A program made the translations under genes and the position numbers. 14,634 bases of DNA, taken from contig NZ_JAQIVI010000355.1 of assembly GCF_028618695.1 (NCBI RefSeq), positions 1-14,634 of the forward strand, in the 5' to 3' direction. Of the stretch, positions 5,841-12,419 are shown piece after piece (positions within the stretch are counted from its first letter, which is position 1; every line of letters begins with the position of its first letter). The DNA comes from Natrinema soli (GTDB taxonomy: Archaea > Halobacteriota > Halobacteria > Halobacteriales > Natrialbaceae). The notes below the pieces were generated by a model. It saw only the letters and a list, made by a program, of their open reading frames with translations. It searched no databases and was not told the origin of the DNA.

Positions 5841-6389
5841 ATGACAGATGACGATCCTCCGGTCCCCGACGGGGTCCTCGCGAGCGCGACGGAGCGACTC
5901 GAGGCCGCGGAGCTCTCGCTCGCGGACAACGAGGAGCTTCTCCACGCGCTGAGCGAACTCCGGCCGGTCTACGAGAGCGAGCGCTCGTACTTCGTGCTCG
6001 GAAACTACGACCGCGAGCCGATCCGACGCCTGAATCTGGTCGTCGATCGGCTGAACCGCCGCTCGGACGCCTACGCGTTTCGCATGGTCGACGTTCGCGG
6101 TGACTGGGACAACGGCATCCAGAAGTTCTGCCTCGTCGCGGATCTGGTCACTCACATCGTCGGCGTCGCCGAGGCGGAGCCGAGCGGCTTCCTCGTCGAA
6201 CAGGGCTTGCTCGCGGGCACGTCCGACTATTTCGAGAAGAGCCACGTTCTCAAGCGGGAGTACCCGGGCGACGACCGGGCGTTCGACTGGATGCAGGACA
6301 GCGTTTTCGACCTGCTCGAGGAGGAAGACCGACTACACCGATGGGAAACCGAAACGGACCTCGTCGAAGCCGCGGAGATGCTCCCGTGA
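5841..6389 (+). CDS. Uncharacterised haloarchaeal protein, possible TIR/deoxyribosyltransferase-like Rossmannoid fold
   Basis: An acidic soluble protein of 182 residues starting MTDDDPPVPDGVLASATERL. I recall homologues only as haloarchaeal hypotheticals. The N-terminal 45 residues are helical and charged. A strand-like SYFVLGNYDREPIRRL (49-64), a middle strand FRMVDVRGDWDNG (80-92), and CLVADLVTHIVGVAEAEPSGFLVEQGLLAGT (97-127) resemble the order seen in TIR-like and nucleoside-deoxyribosyltransferase-like folds. In those folds an early strand with a glycine is followed by an isolated hydrophobic strand and then a Ser/Gly plus conserved Glu (here Glu120). The structural similarity is inference only. 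It diverges from the winged-helix gene across the 15-bp array, so it is a likely target of that regulator. Confidence 0.8.
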   Translation: MTDDDPPVPDGVLASATERLEAAELSLADNEELLHALSELRPVYESERSYFVLGNYDREPIRRLNLVVDRLNRRSDAYAFRMVDVRGDWDNGIQKFCLVADLVTHIVGVAEAEPSGFLVEQGLLAGTSDYFEKSHVLKREYPGDDRAFDWMQDSVFDLLEEEDRLHRWETETDLVEAAEMLP

Positions 6390-6442
6390 GTCGGTCAGTG
6401 AGAGCCTCCCATGAGTTGGTCGGTGAGAGTCCCCGGTCGCAC

Positions 6443-7099
6443 TCACTCGCCGAGCAGGGACACGAACACCGTCGACTCGGCCTTCTGGAGGTGTTCCGCC
6501 GCGGTCGCCGTTGCACAGCCCAATTCGCGGGCGACGTCCGCGGTCGTCGCAGTCCGCGGCACGTCGTAATAGCCCAGCTCGAGGGCGGCCTCGACCGCAT
6601 CCCGCTGCCGGTCGGACAGCCGGCCGACGACGCTGTCGGCAGCGACCTGCTTCCCGCCGACCTGCTCGACGGTGACGTCGACGCCGTCGGGAACGCCGTC
6701 GACAGCGGCCTGAATGTCGCGTACCGTTCCGACGATGGTGTCCGTGGTAGTCCCGTCGTCGTTGGACTCGATCGGTGGAACCGTCAGCAGGCTCCCACGA
6801 GTGAAGTTCTCGAACAACGAGCGGGCGGCTGACGACACCGCACCCTCGAGAAAACAGTAACACGCTCGATCCGTGATCGGGAGCACCTCGAAATCGGCGA
6901 CCATCGGACTGTCCGCGAGTTCGCGTTCGAAGCGTCGGTAGTCGCCCTCGAGCCGGAACAGAAACCCCGTCGGCGGGTTCGAGACGTTCCAGTTGACGAT
7001 TCGCGCTCGCTCGAGGTAGTCAGTCCCGCCTGCCAGCCCTTCGTAGATCGGCGGCGCGTAGGCACCCCGCGGACGGAGCGTGATGCGAACGCGTTTCAT
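6443..7099 (-). CDS. HTH-10 (Bat/DmsR-type) transcriptional regulator
   Basis: A 218-residue haloarchaeal regulator of the bacterio-opsin-activator type. Residues about 1-150 form the Bat-associated sensor-like domain (RIVNWNVSNPPTGFLFRLEG, then FEVLPITDRACYCFLEG). Residues 161-213 are the HTH-10 domain: LSDRQRDAVEAALELGYYDV followed by TTADVARELGCATATAAEHL. There is no PAS or GAF domain, so this is the short form common in multiple copies per haloarchaeal genome. The length is normal and the start at 7099 (MKRVRITLRP) is typical. A weak TATA-like GTTTTTGAGC (7121-7130, minus) lies at the expected distance. It diverges from the broken DUF2892 gene. Its signal and targets are unknown. The Cys80-x-Cys82 pair is worth noting as a possible redox or metal site. 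Confidence 0.9.
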   Translation of the reverse strand: MKRVRITLRPRGAYAPPIYEGLAGGTDYLERARIVNWNVSNPPTGFLFRLEGDYRRFERELADSPMVADFEVLPITDRACYCFLEGAVSSAARSLFENFTRGSLLTVPPIESNDDGTTTDTIVGTVRDIQAAVDGVPDGVDVTVEQVGGKQVAADSVVGRLSDRQRDAVEAALELGYYDVPRTATTADVARELGCATATAAEHLQKAESTVFVSLLGE

Positions 7100-7186
7100 A
7101 CGTCAACCGTTCGAAAAGTGGCTCAAAAACTGTTACTCCGCGTCGAATGCGGGTCGTCGTCGAGTATGAACTCGAGTGGCGATATC

Positions 7187-7194
7187 TTATAAAC
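7187..7194 (+). promoter_or_regulatory. TATA box upstream of the interrupted DUF2892 gene
   Basis: TTATAAAC is a good archaeal TATA box. Transcription should start near 7217, about 30 nt before the ATG at 7249. The promoter looks intact although the gene it serves carries a stop codon. Confidence 0.55.
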
Positions 7195-7248
7195 GTACCC
7201 GAGAAGTTCGGCCGTATCGATTTGCCCCTGAGGCCCGTTCAAGCGAGT

Positions 7249-7473
7249 ATGCAGCGAAACGTCGGCGGATCGGACCGAATCGTCAGGGGAGTCCTGGGAA
7301 TCTAGCTGCTCGCAGTCGCCATCGCGGCGCACTTCGCCGAGCGGCGCGTCACCGCTGTGACAGCGGCGGTTGCCGCGACCGGGTCGCTGTTCAACGCGAC
7401 GACCCGCTTTTGCGGCGGGAACTACTTGCTCGGAATCGACACGACCGAGACGGCGTCCTGTTCGCGGGAGTGA
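7249..7473 (+). pseudogene. DUF2892 (YgaP-like transmembrane) gene interrupted by an in-frame TAG
   Basis: Read from ATG 7249 the frame gives MQRNVGGSDRIVRGVLGI, then TAG (7303-7305), then LLAVAIAAHFAERRV, TAVTAAVAATGSLFNATTRF and CGGNYLLGIDTTETASCSRE, ending at TGA 7471-7473. Both the N-terminal N-VGG-DR-x-R-x-x-LG and the C-terminal CGGNxLLGI segments are hallmarks of DUF2892 small two-helix membrane proteins. Family members have an ordinary residue where the stop falls, in my recollection often tryptophan, so one G-to-A change (TGG to TAG) would explain it. Everything else, including frame, length and promoter, is intact, so the inactivation looks recent. Sequencing error or stop readthrough are the alternatives. 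Confidence 0.8.
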
Positions 7474-7534
7474 CGCCGGAGTCAACTGTCGAACCGGATG
7501 TGACCGTCGAACCGAACCCGGGCATCGAACCGAC

Positions 7535-8509
7535 TCACCGGTGACCGGACACCGGCACCGGCTCGTAGGGCTCCTCGAGGGACTCCAGTTCCGACTCGGA
7601 CAGCGATATCTCGAGCGCTTCGACGGCCTGCTCCAGGTGTTCGACGCTGGTCGTGCCGACGATCGGGGCGTCGACCCAGTCCTTGTGGAGCAGCCACGAG
7701 AGGGCGATCTGGGCCATCGTCGCGCCCTTGTCGTCCGCCAGGTCCGCGACCCGCTCGTTGATCTCCCGGCCGCCGCCCTCGCGGTAGGGGTGTTCGTACA
7801 TGTACTCCTCGGTCTCGCCCCGAGTCGTGGCATCGATCTCCTCGTGCGGTCGGGTCAGATACCCGCGAGCCAGCGGCGACCACGGCATGACCCCGACGTC
7901 CTCCTTCTCGCAGAGCGGGAGCATCTCGCGCTCCTCCTCGCGGTAGACGAGGTTGTAGTGGTTCTGCATCGTGGCGAAGCGCTCGAGTCCCAGGGACTCG
8001 CTGGTGTGTAGCGAGTCGGCGAACTGGTGGGTCCACATCGAGGAGGCACCGATATAGCGGACGTGTCCGCGCCGAACGGCGTCGTCGAGCGCGCGGAGCG
8101 TCGTCTCGATCGGCGTGTTGTGATCCCAGCGGTGGGGCTGGTAGAGGTCGATCGTGTCCATCCCCAGTCGCTCGAGACTCGCCGCGAGTTCCTGCTCGAT
8201 CGCCTTTCGAGAGAGTCCGCCCGAGTTCGGGTCGTCGTCGCGCATCCGGAAGAAGCCCTTCGTCGCGACCACCGACTCCTCGCGGTGGCCCTCGAGCGCT
8301 TCACCGAGAATGCGCTCGGACTCGCCTCTCGAGTACATGTTCGCGGTGTCGAAGAAGTTGATCCCGAGGTCGATCGCGCGGTCGATGATCTCCGTGCTCT
8401 CCTCGTCGTCGAGCACCCACTCGCGCCAGTCGCTCGAGCCGAAGCTCATACAGCCCAGACAGAGTCGACTGACCTGCATCCCAGTCGAACCCAGTGTCGT
8501 GTACTCCAT
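7535..8509 (-). CDS. Aldo/keto reductase
   Basis: A 324-residue TIM-barrel oxidoreductase of the aldo/keto reductase superfamily. It reduces carbonyl compounds with NADPH in the cytoplasm. The catalytic tetrad is visible: Asp54 and Tyr59 (INFFDTANMYSRGESE), Lys84 (VVATKGFF) and His126 (LYQPHRWD). The C-terminal cofactor-binding part shows APIVGTTSVEHLEQAVEALE, as in the family. The length fits the plain-barrel members related to voltage-gated potassium channel beta subunits and YajO-type reductases. The start at MEYTTLGSTGMQVSRL is the standard N-terminus. The CTGTTTTTTC stretch at 8531-8540 (minus) is a weak TATA candidate. The substrate is unknown. It is the only gene on its strand here before a 318-bp gap. 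Confidence 0.95.
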   Translation of the reverse strand: MEYTTLGSTGMQVSRLCLGCMSFGSSDWREWVLDDEESTEIIDRAIDLGINFFDTANMYSRGESERILGEALEGHREESVVATKGFFRMRDDDPNSGGLSRKAIEQELAASLERLGMDTIDLYQPHRWDHNTPIETTLRALDDAVRRGHVRYIGASSMWTHQFADSLHTSESLGLERFATMQNHYNLVYREEEREMLPLCEKEDVGVMPWSPLARGYLTRPHEEIDATTRGETEEYMYEHPYREGGGREINERVADLADDKGATMAQIALSWLLHKDWVDAPIVGTTSVEHLEQAVEALEISLSESELESLEEPYEPVPVSGHR

Positions 8510-8827
8510 ACGAGCGAGACGTGCGCATCCGAAAAAACAGTACGTGCTGTGGCAACCGGCGACAAGTGCCGTCGAACGCCGACGAGTTCCACCGTCCCCG
8601 ATACAGCGGGCAGTGGGACCCAGCAGCGCGAGCGACAGGTCGACCACACCGCTTCGGATCCGAGAACAAGTGTGCGGTGGCCCGTGCTGAACACCAGTGG
8701 GCCTCCGGCGAACGGACCTCCGACTCACGCTGGCGGCTCGGAGAACCATGGCTCAGTGTCGCGAACTCCCCGTTCTGTCGGATCGGAGTGCTCGAGAGCC
8801 ACTCCAAAAATACGAGTAGCCGGTTCC
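8510..8827. other. Intergenic stretch of about 318 bp
   Basis: No convincing gene. It holds the likely promoter of the aldo/keto reductase (around 8531-8540, minus). Just after the stop of the four-helix membrane protein it holds a T5 tract on the minus strand (8806-8810). Next to that tract is an inverted repeat GGAGTG (8785-8790) / CACTCC (8800-8805). These together may end transcription of the acylase-membrane protein pair. The remaining roughly 200 bp show nothing I can support. Confidence 0.45.
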
Positions 8828-9340
8828 TCACACGATTCCGCGCAGCAGCGATCCGAGCAGTGGCAACCCGATCCCGCTGGCGACGGTGACGTAGACGATC
8901 GGGGTCATCTCGAGCACGGCTCCCGTCGAACTGCCCAGCGAGACGGCGAAGACGACGAGAACGAGGACGCCGAATCCGACCGCACCGGCGACGCCCCGCC
9001 ACGGGGTCGACGCGACGAGAGCCACGAGCGCCCCGCCGAGGACGAGACCCATCCAGTGGAGCCACGAGAGGGCCAGGCCGAGTCCGACCGCGACGACGAC
9101 GGCGGCCACGTGAGGTCGTCGATCGGTCCGCACGCGCTCGAGGGCAATTCCGGTGCGGTCGATCGCACTGGGGCTTCCGCCGTCGTCCTCGAGTTCGCCG
9201 GATGGAACGTCCGAGTCGGTCGAGACGGGGGAGGCGCTCGAGCTATTGGAACCGCTCGAGGTATTCGTACCGTTCGAGGTGTTCGAACCAGCCGTGTGGG
9301 TATCACCCGCGTCGGTTCCGGTCCCGTCTGGTTCGCTCAC
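8828..9340 (-). CDS. Four-helix membrane protein with Ser/Asn/Thr-rich N-terminus
   Basis: A 170-residue protein starting at GTG 9338-9340. This overlaps the stop of the penicillin-amidase gene as GTGA, so the two are translationally coupled. Residues 1-60 are low complexity and probably disordered: acidic, then NTSNGTNTSSGSNSSS (20-35). The DNA behind it is an 18-bp tandem repeat. Residues about 77-166 contain four hydrophobic segments (about 78-95, 97-111, 117-135, 147-166). The C-terminus is short and basic (LLRGIV). No family is recognised, although it resembles small haloarchaeal permease-like hypotheticals. The N-terminal region with N-x-T/S sites could be glycosylated if it faces outward, which is inference. 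Coupling to an exported hydrolase suggests a shared envelope role. Confidence 0.7.
   Translation of the reverse strand: MSEPDGTGTDAGDTHTAGSNTSNGTNTSSGSNSSSASPVSTDSDVPSGELEDDGGSPSAIDRTGIALERVRTDRRPHVAAVVVAVGLGLALSWLHWMGLVLGGALVALVASTPWRGVAGAVGFGVLVLVVFAVSLGSSTGAVLEMTPIVYVTVASGIGLPLLGSLLRGIV
9243..9296. repeat. Three imperfect 18-bp tandem repeats inside the membrane-protein gene
   Basis: Units at 9243-9260, 9261-9278 and 9279-9296 (for example CTATTGGAACCGCTCGAG and GTATTCGTACCGTTCGAG). On the minus strand they encode six-residue repeats of the SNTSNG / TNTSSG type, so copy number changes would keep the frame. Confidence 0.6.
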
Positions 9341-11814
9341 GACGATCCCTCCGTGAACGAGACGGTGACGTCGCCGTCGGTCGTCAGGTCCATCGGTTTC
9401 TGATCGTTGTCGATCCATCGTTCGAACTGATCGCCGTAGTGGGCAGAGAAGTAGTCCCCCGAGTTCCCGCCGGGAAGGATCGCCGTCGCCTCACCGCCTA
9501 GTTCGACGACCATCCGCCAACTCGAACCGACGGCGATTCCGACCCGGTAGTTGTTGACGGTCGCCCGCGAGCCGTCCAGCGGCTGTTCGTCGTAGTCGAG
9601 GAACGGTGCCTCGACGCTGAAGGGATGTTCGATCGCTCGCGTCGTGTTCCAGTCCCCGTACACCTCCCAGCCCTCGTCGTCGATTTCGTCCAGCGCCACC
9701 TCGAGCGCATCGACCATCGTCTCGGCTCGCGATCGGTCCGCGTAGAGGTCGCTATCCGCGGAGAGCGTCGCGATTTCCCAGTCGCCCGGATAGTACGAAT
9801 CGTCGAGGTCCGCATCCTCGAACTGCGGTTCGACCGTCAGCCGCCGGAAGTGGTCCATCCAGCGGGCGAAGACGAGCGCGCCCTCGCCGTCGCGGTCCAT
9901 CCGGCGATCCCAGTCGGCGAGCGTCTCGGCAGCGTCCTCGACCCGATCGGCGGAGTCCCCACGCCCCTCGAGGGTCTCGAGCAGTTCGGGAACGAGCTGG
10001 TCCGCCCGCCCGTCGCGGGTGTCGCGCTGGAGGTCGCGATGGAAGTCGTGATCCGTCGCCTCGCCGTTCTCGACGGCGTCGTCCAACCGGTCGTAGAGAC
10101 GGCCGCCGCGGTACGGCGAGGCGTAGGCGACGCCGACGTAGTGTTCGGGGTCGTCGACGACGCGCTGGTTGGCCGTCGCGAGCACGTCCGGATCGATGGC
10201 GTGGGGTTTCTCCTCGAAGGGAACGAACCCGTCCCACGAGGATTCGCCGAACGGCGTGAACCCCTCCCACTCGCCCTCGCCGGCGGAGCCGTCGAAGATC
10301 CTGTTTCCGGACACCTCATCGCCGTCGACCGTCCGAACGGGGAGTTTTCCCGTCGCGTAGTACAACGTCCGGCCGTCGGCGTCCGCGTAGACGAGGTTCT
10401 GGGTCGGCAGATCGAACTTCCGAGTCGACTCGAGCAAGTCATCGAGGCCGTCGCTCCGGCCGAACTCGTACATGGCTTCGGTCGTCCGGGTGGCGGTGTG
10501 GCCGGTCCAGGCGACGCCGACCGTCTGCTCCTCCCGCTCGAGCACCGGCCCGTGGACCGTCTTTCTGACGATGATCGACCGATTTTCTGCACCTGCAACG
10601 ACGAGTTCGTGCTCCTCGAGGTCGAACTCGCGCCACTCGTCGTCGTAGCGGTAGCGCTCGCCGTCGTCGTGGATTTCGTACCGGTAACAGTCGAGTACGT
10701 CGGCGCCGACGTTGGTGAACGACCACGTTCCGGACTCGTTGGCACCGGCGATGACGAACGGGACGCCGGGAAAGGTCGCACCCCGGACTGAGTGTTCGGG
10801 CGTCTCGATGTGCTGTTCGTACCACAGCGGCGGCGTCATCAGGGTGAGATGGGGGTCGTAGGCAACGATCGGGGTTCCGCTGGTGGTGTGCTCGCCCGAC
10901 ACGACCCAACTGTTCGAGCCGACGCCCGTCGGCGACTCGAATCGCGAAAGCCAGCCCGTCAGTTCCGCGCCGACCGATTCAGATGCGTCACGAGTGTCGT
11001 CCTCCTCGCTCGAGACAGCCGTGTCACCGCCGTTCTCGTCGCCCGCTCCACCGTCGCCGCTGCCGTTCTCGCCGACCGATCCATCACCGCCGCCGCTCTC
11101 GAGCCGATCCGCGTCGACAGCGTCGCGAAGAATCGGCGTGTCGTGATCCATCCGCTCGGGATAGAGCGTCTCGGAGATGTCTTCGCCGAGTCGGTCGGCG
11201 ACCAGCGCTCGCCGGAGTTCGCCGAAATCCCCCGTCAGGTCCCACGAGATCTGTTTTTCCATCAGTATCGAGTCGACCGGAGTCCACTCGCGGGGTTCGT
11301 ACCCGAGGAGTTCGAACTCGAGGGGCAGCGGTTCGTTCTCGATCGCCGCGTTGACGCCGTCGACGTAGGCCTCGACGAGCCGTCCGGCGGGCGTCTCGGC
11401 GACGGATTCCCAGGTCGCTTCGGCCGCCCCGGCGAAGTCCATTCGGACGTGGAACTCGTCGTCATCCGCGGTCGATTCGCCGACGATTTCGGAGAGCTGT
11501 CCCCGCATGACCCGCCGCTGGAGGTCGAGCTGGAAGAGCCGGTCGAATCCCTGCACGTAGCCGACGGCGAAGTACGCCGCTGACTCGTCGTCCGCCTCGA
11601 CGTGGGGAACGCCGTGGTCGTCGACCGAAAGGGTCGCCTCGCCGTACGGGCTCTCGACCGTCTCCGGAAGCGTCCGGTCGGCTGCGTTCCAGGTCCGCCC
11701 CGAGAGGGGAGCGAACTGCTCGAGCAGTTCTCGAGCACCGGTGAGCGTCAATCCGCCGATACCCGCAGCGAACGCGCCGGCGAGAACGCCACGGCGTGTG
11801 GTGTCTGATAGCAC
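9337..11814 (-). CDS. Penicillin amidase family Ntn hydrolase, Tat-exported
   Basis: An 825-residue acylase precursor of the penicillin G acylase / acyl-homoserine-lactone acylase superfamily. It has a twin-arginine signal (SDTTRRGVLAGAFAAGIGG), so it should act outside the membrane. The alpha-chain region includes DDHGVPHVEADDESAAYFAVG-type family sequence (about 65-85) and VQGFDRLFQLDLQRRVMRG. An acidic Gly-rich linker (about 241-263) precedes the cleavage site. GVG|SNSWVVSG makes Ser300 the N-terminal nucleophile of the beta chain. YDPHL, IAGANES and WSFTNVGADV are conserved beta-chain motifs. The natural substrate is unknown (N-acyl compounds). The GTG at 11814 is preferred because the TATA-like element lies about 30 bp upstream. 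A GTG at 11835 is too close to it. It overlaps the membrane-protein gene by GTGA. Confidence 0.92.
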   Translation of the reverse strand: MLSDTTRRGVLAGAFAAGIGGLTLTGARELLEQFAPLSGRTWNAADRTLPETVESPYGEATLSVDDHGVPHVEADDESAAYFAVGYVQGFDRLFQLDLQRRVMRGQLSEIVGESTADDDEFHVRMDFAGAAEATWESVAETPAGRLVEAYVDGVNAAIENEPLPLEFELLGYEPREWTPVDSILMEKQISWDLTGDFGELRRALVADRLGEDISETLYPERMDHDTPILRDAVDADRLESGGGDGSVGENGSGDGGAGDENGGDTAVSSEEDDTRDASESVGAELTGWLSRFESPTGVGSNSWVVSGEHTTSGTPIVAYDPHLTLMTPPLWYEQHIETPEHSVRGATFPGVPFVIAGANESGTWSFTNVGADVLDCYRYEIHDDGERYRYDDEWREFDLEEHELVVAGAENRSIIVRKTVHGPVLEREEQTVGVAWTGHTATRTTEAMYEFGRSDGLDDLLESTRKFDLPTQNLVYADADGRTLYYATGKLPVRTVDGDEVSGNRIFDGSAGEGEWEGFTPFGESSWDGFVPFEEKPHAIDPDVLATANQRVVDDPEHYVGVAYASPYRGGRLYDRLDDAVENGEATDHDFHRDLQRDTRDGRADQLVPELLETLEGRGDSADRVEDAAETLADWDRRMDRDGEGALVFARWMDHFRRLTVEPQFEDADLDDSYYPGDWEIATLSADSDLYADRSRAETMVDALEVALDEIDDEGWEVYGDWNTTRAIEHPFSVEAPFLDYDEQPLDGSRATVNNYRVGIAVGSSWRMVVELGGEATAILPGGNSGDYFSAHYGDQFERWIDNDQKPMDLTTDGDVTVSFTEGSS

Positions 11815-11838
11815 AATACGTCCGATTTGGCGCACGCC

Positions 11839-11849
11839 TCTTAAACATC
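11839..11849 (-). promoter_or_regulatory. TATA-like promoter of the penicillin amidase gene
   Basis: The minus strand reads GATGTTTAAGA, centred about 30 bp before the GTG at 11814, giving a leaderless start there. The 107-bp gap to the permease remnant holds nothing else that I can support. Confidence 0.45.
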
Positions 11850-11921
11850 ACGCCAGTGAACAGTATGGTGTCTTGGCGATTTCGGCCGAGACGGGTGCGA
11901 ACGAGACCCGTCGACTCCGTC

Positions 11922-12419
11922 TCAGCGGGATTCGAAAGCCAGCGATTCAACGCTCGTTCTGACCGCGAGGACGGTTCCAGCGGCGAGCAGGCAGTAGCCC
12001 GCGAGCGAAAGCCAGGTGATCGTCGTGGGATTCCCGATGGCGAACTTCGCGACGGTGTTCCCCGGGTGTTCGGGCAACGCGGTCGCGAGGACCAGCGCGC
12101 CGACGATGCCGACGGAGTAACACAGCTGTGCCTGTCGTCTGTCGGGTGCGACGAGCGTGATCGCCGTCCCGGCTGTGGCGATGAACAACGCCAGCGCCGC
12201 GACCAGCACGACGAGTGCCATCGGCGACGCGATCACGGTCCCGTTGAACGCGAGCAGGGCGAGCCAGGCGACGGCCTGGATCGGTGCCAAGGCCGCCGTT
12301 ACGAGCAGTTTCGCGTCGGCGATCTCGACGAGCGACAGCGGGCTGACCCGGAGCACCTCGAGCGTGCCTCGCGATCGTTCCTCGATAATCGAGTCGACGA
12401 CGAGCGAGTGTCGACTCGG
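11922..12419 (-). pseudogene. ABC-2 type permease remnant (C-terminal half)
   Basis: A C-terminal fragment of an ABC transporter permease. The reading frame starts immediately after the stop of the FNT-Usp gene, with LVVDSIIEERSRGTLEVLRV and then SPLSLVEIADAKLLVTAAL. This is the mid-protein EER-x-x-GTLE-x-L-x-x-SPLS segment of ABC-2/NatB-like permeases, with nothing before it. About four to five hydrophobic segments follow to FESR and TGA (11922-11924). The first half of the gene and its start codon are missing, so it is probably not functional, although a GTG at 12354-12356 could start a 144-residue product. A homologous copy begins at the window's right end (14387-14634, partial). The two share 130 identical bp but differ at their C-termini. 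Confidence 0.8.
12040..12169. repeat. Direct repeat copy 1 (permease core), identical to 14505-14634
   Basis: These 130 bp match 14505-14634 base for base, offset 2465. The first mismatch is at 12039/14504 (G versus C), and differences become frequent to the left of about 12028. The matching copy reaches the window edge, so the true length is unknown. Confidence 0.9.

Noticed and set aside
8027..9403. 458-codon plus-strand frame across the aldo/keto reductase, the gap and the membrane protein
   Set aside because: It crosses three unrelated features on the other strand and shows no protein family character.
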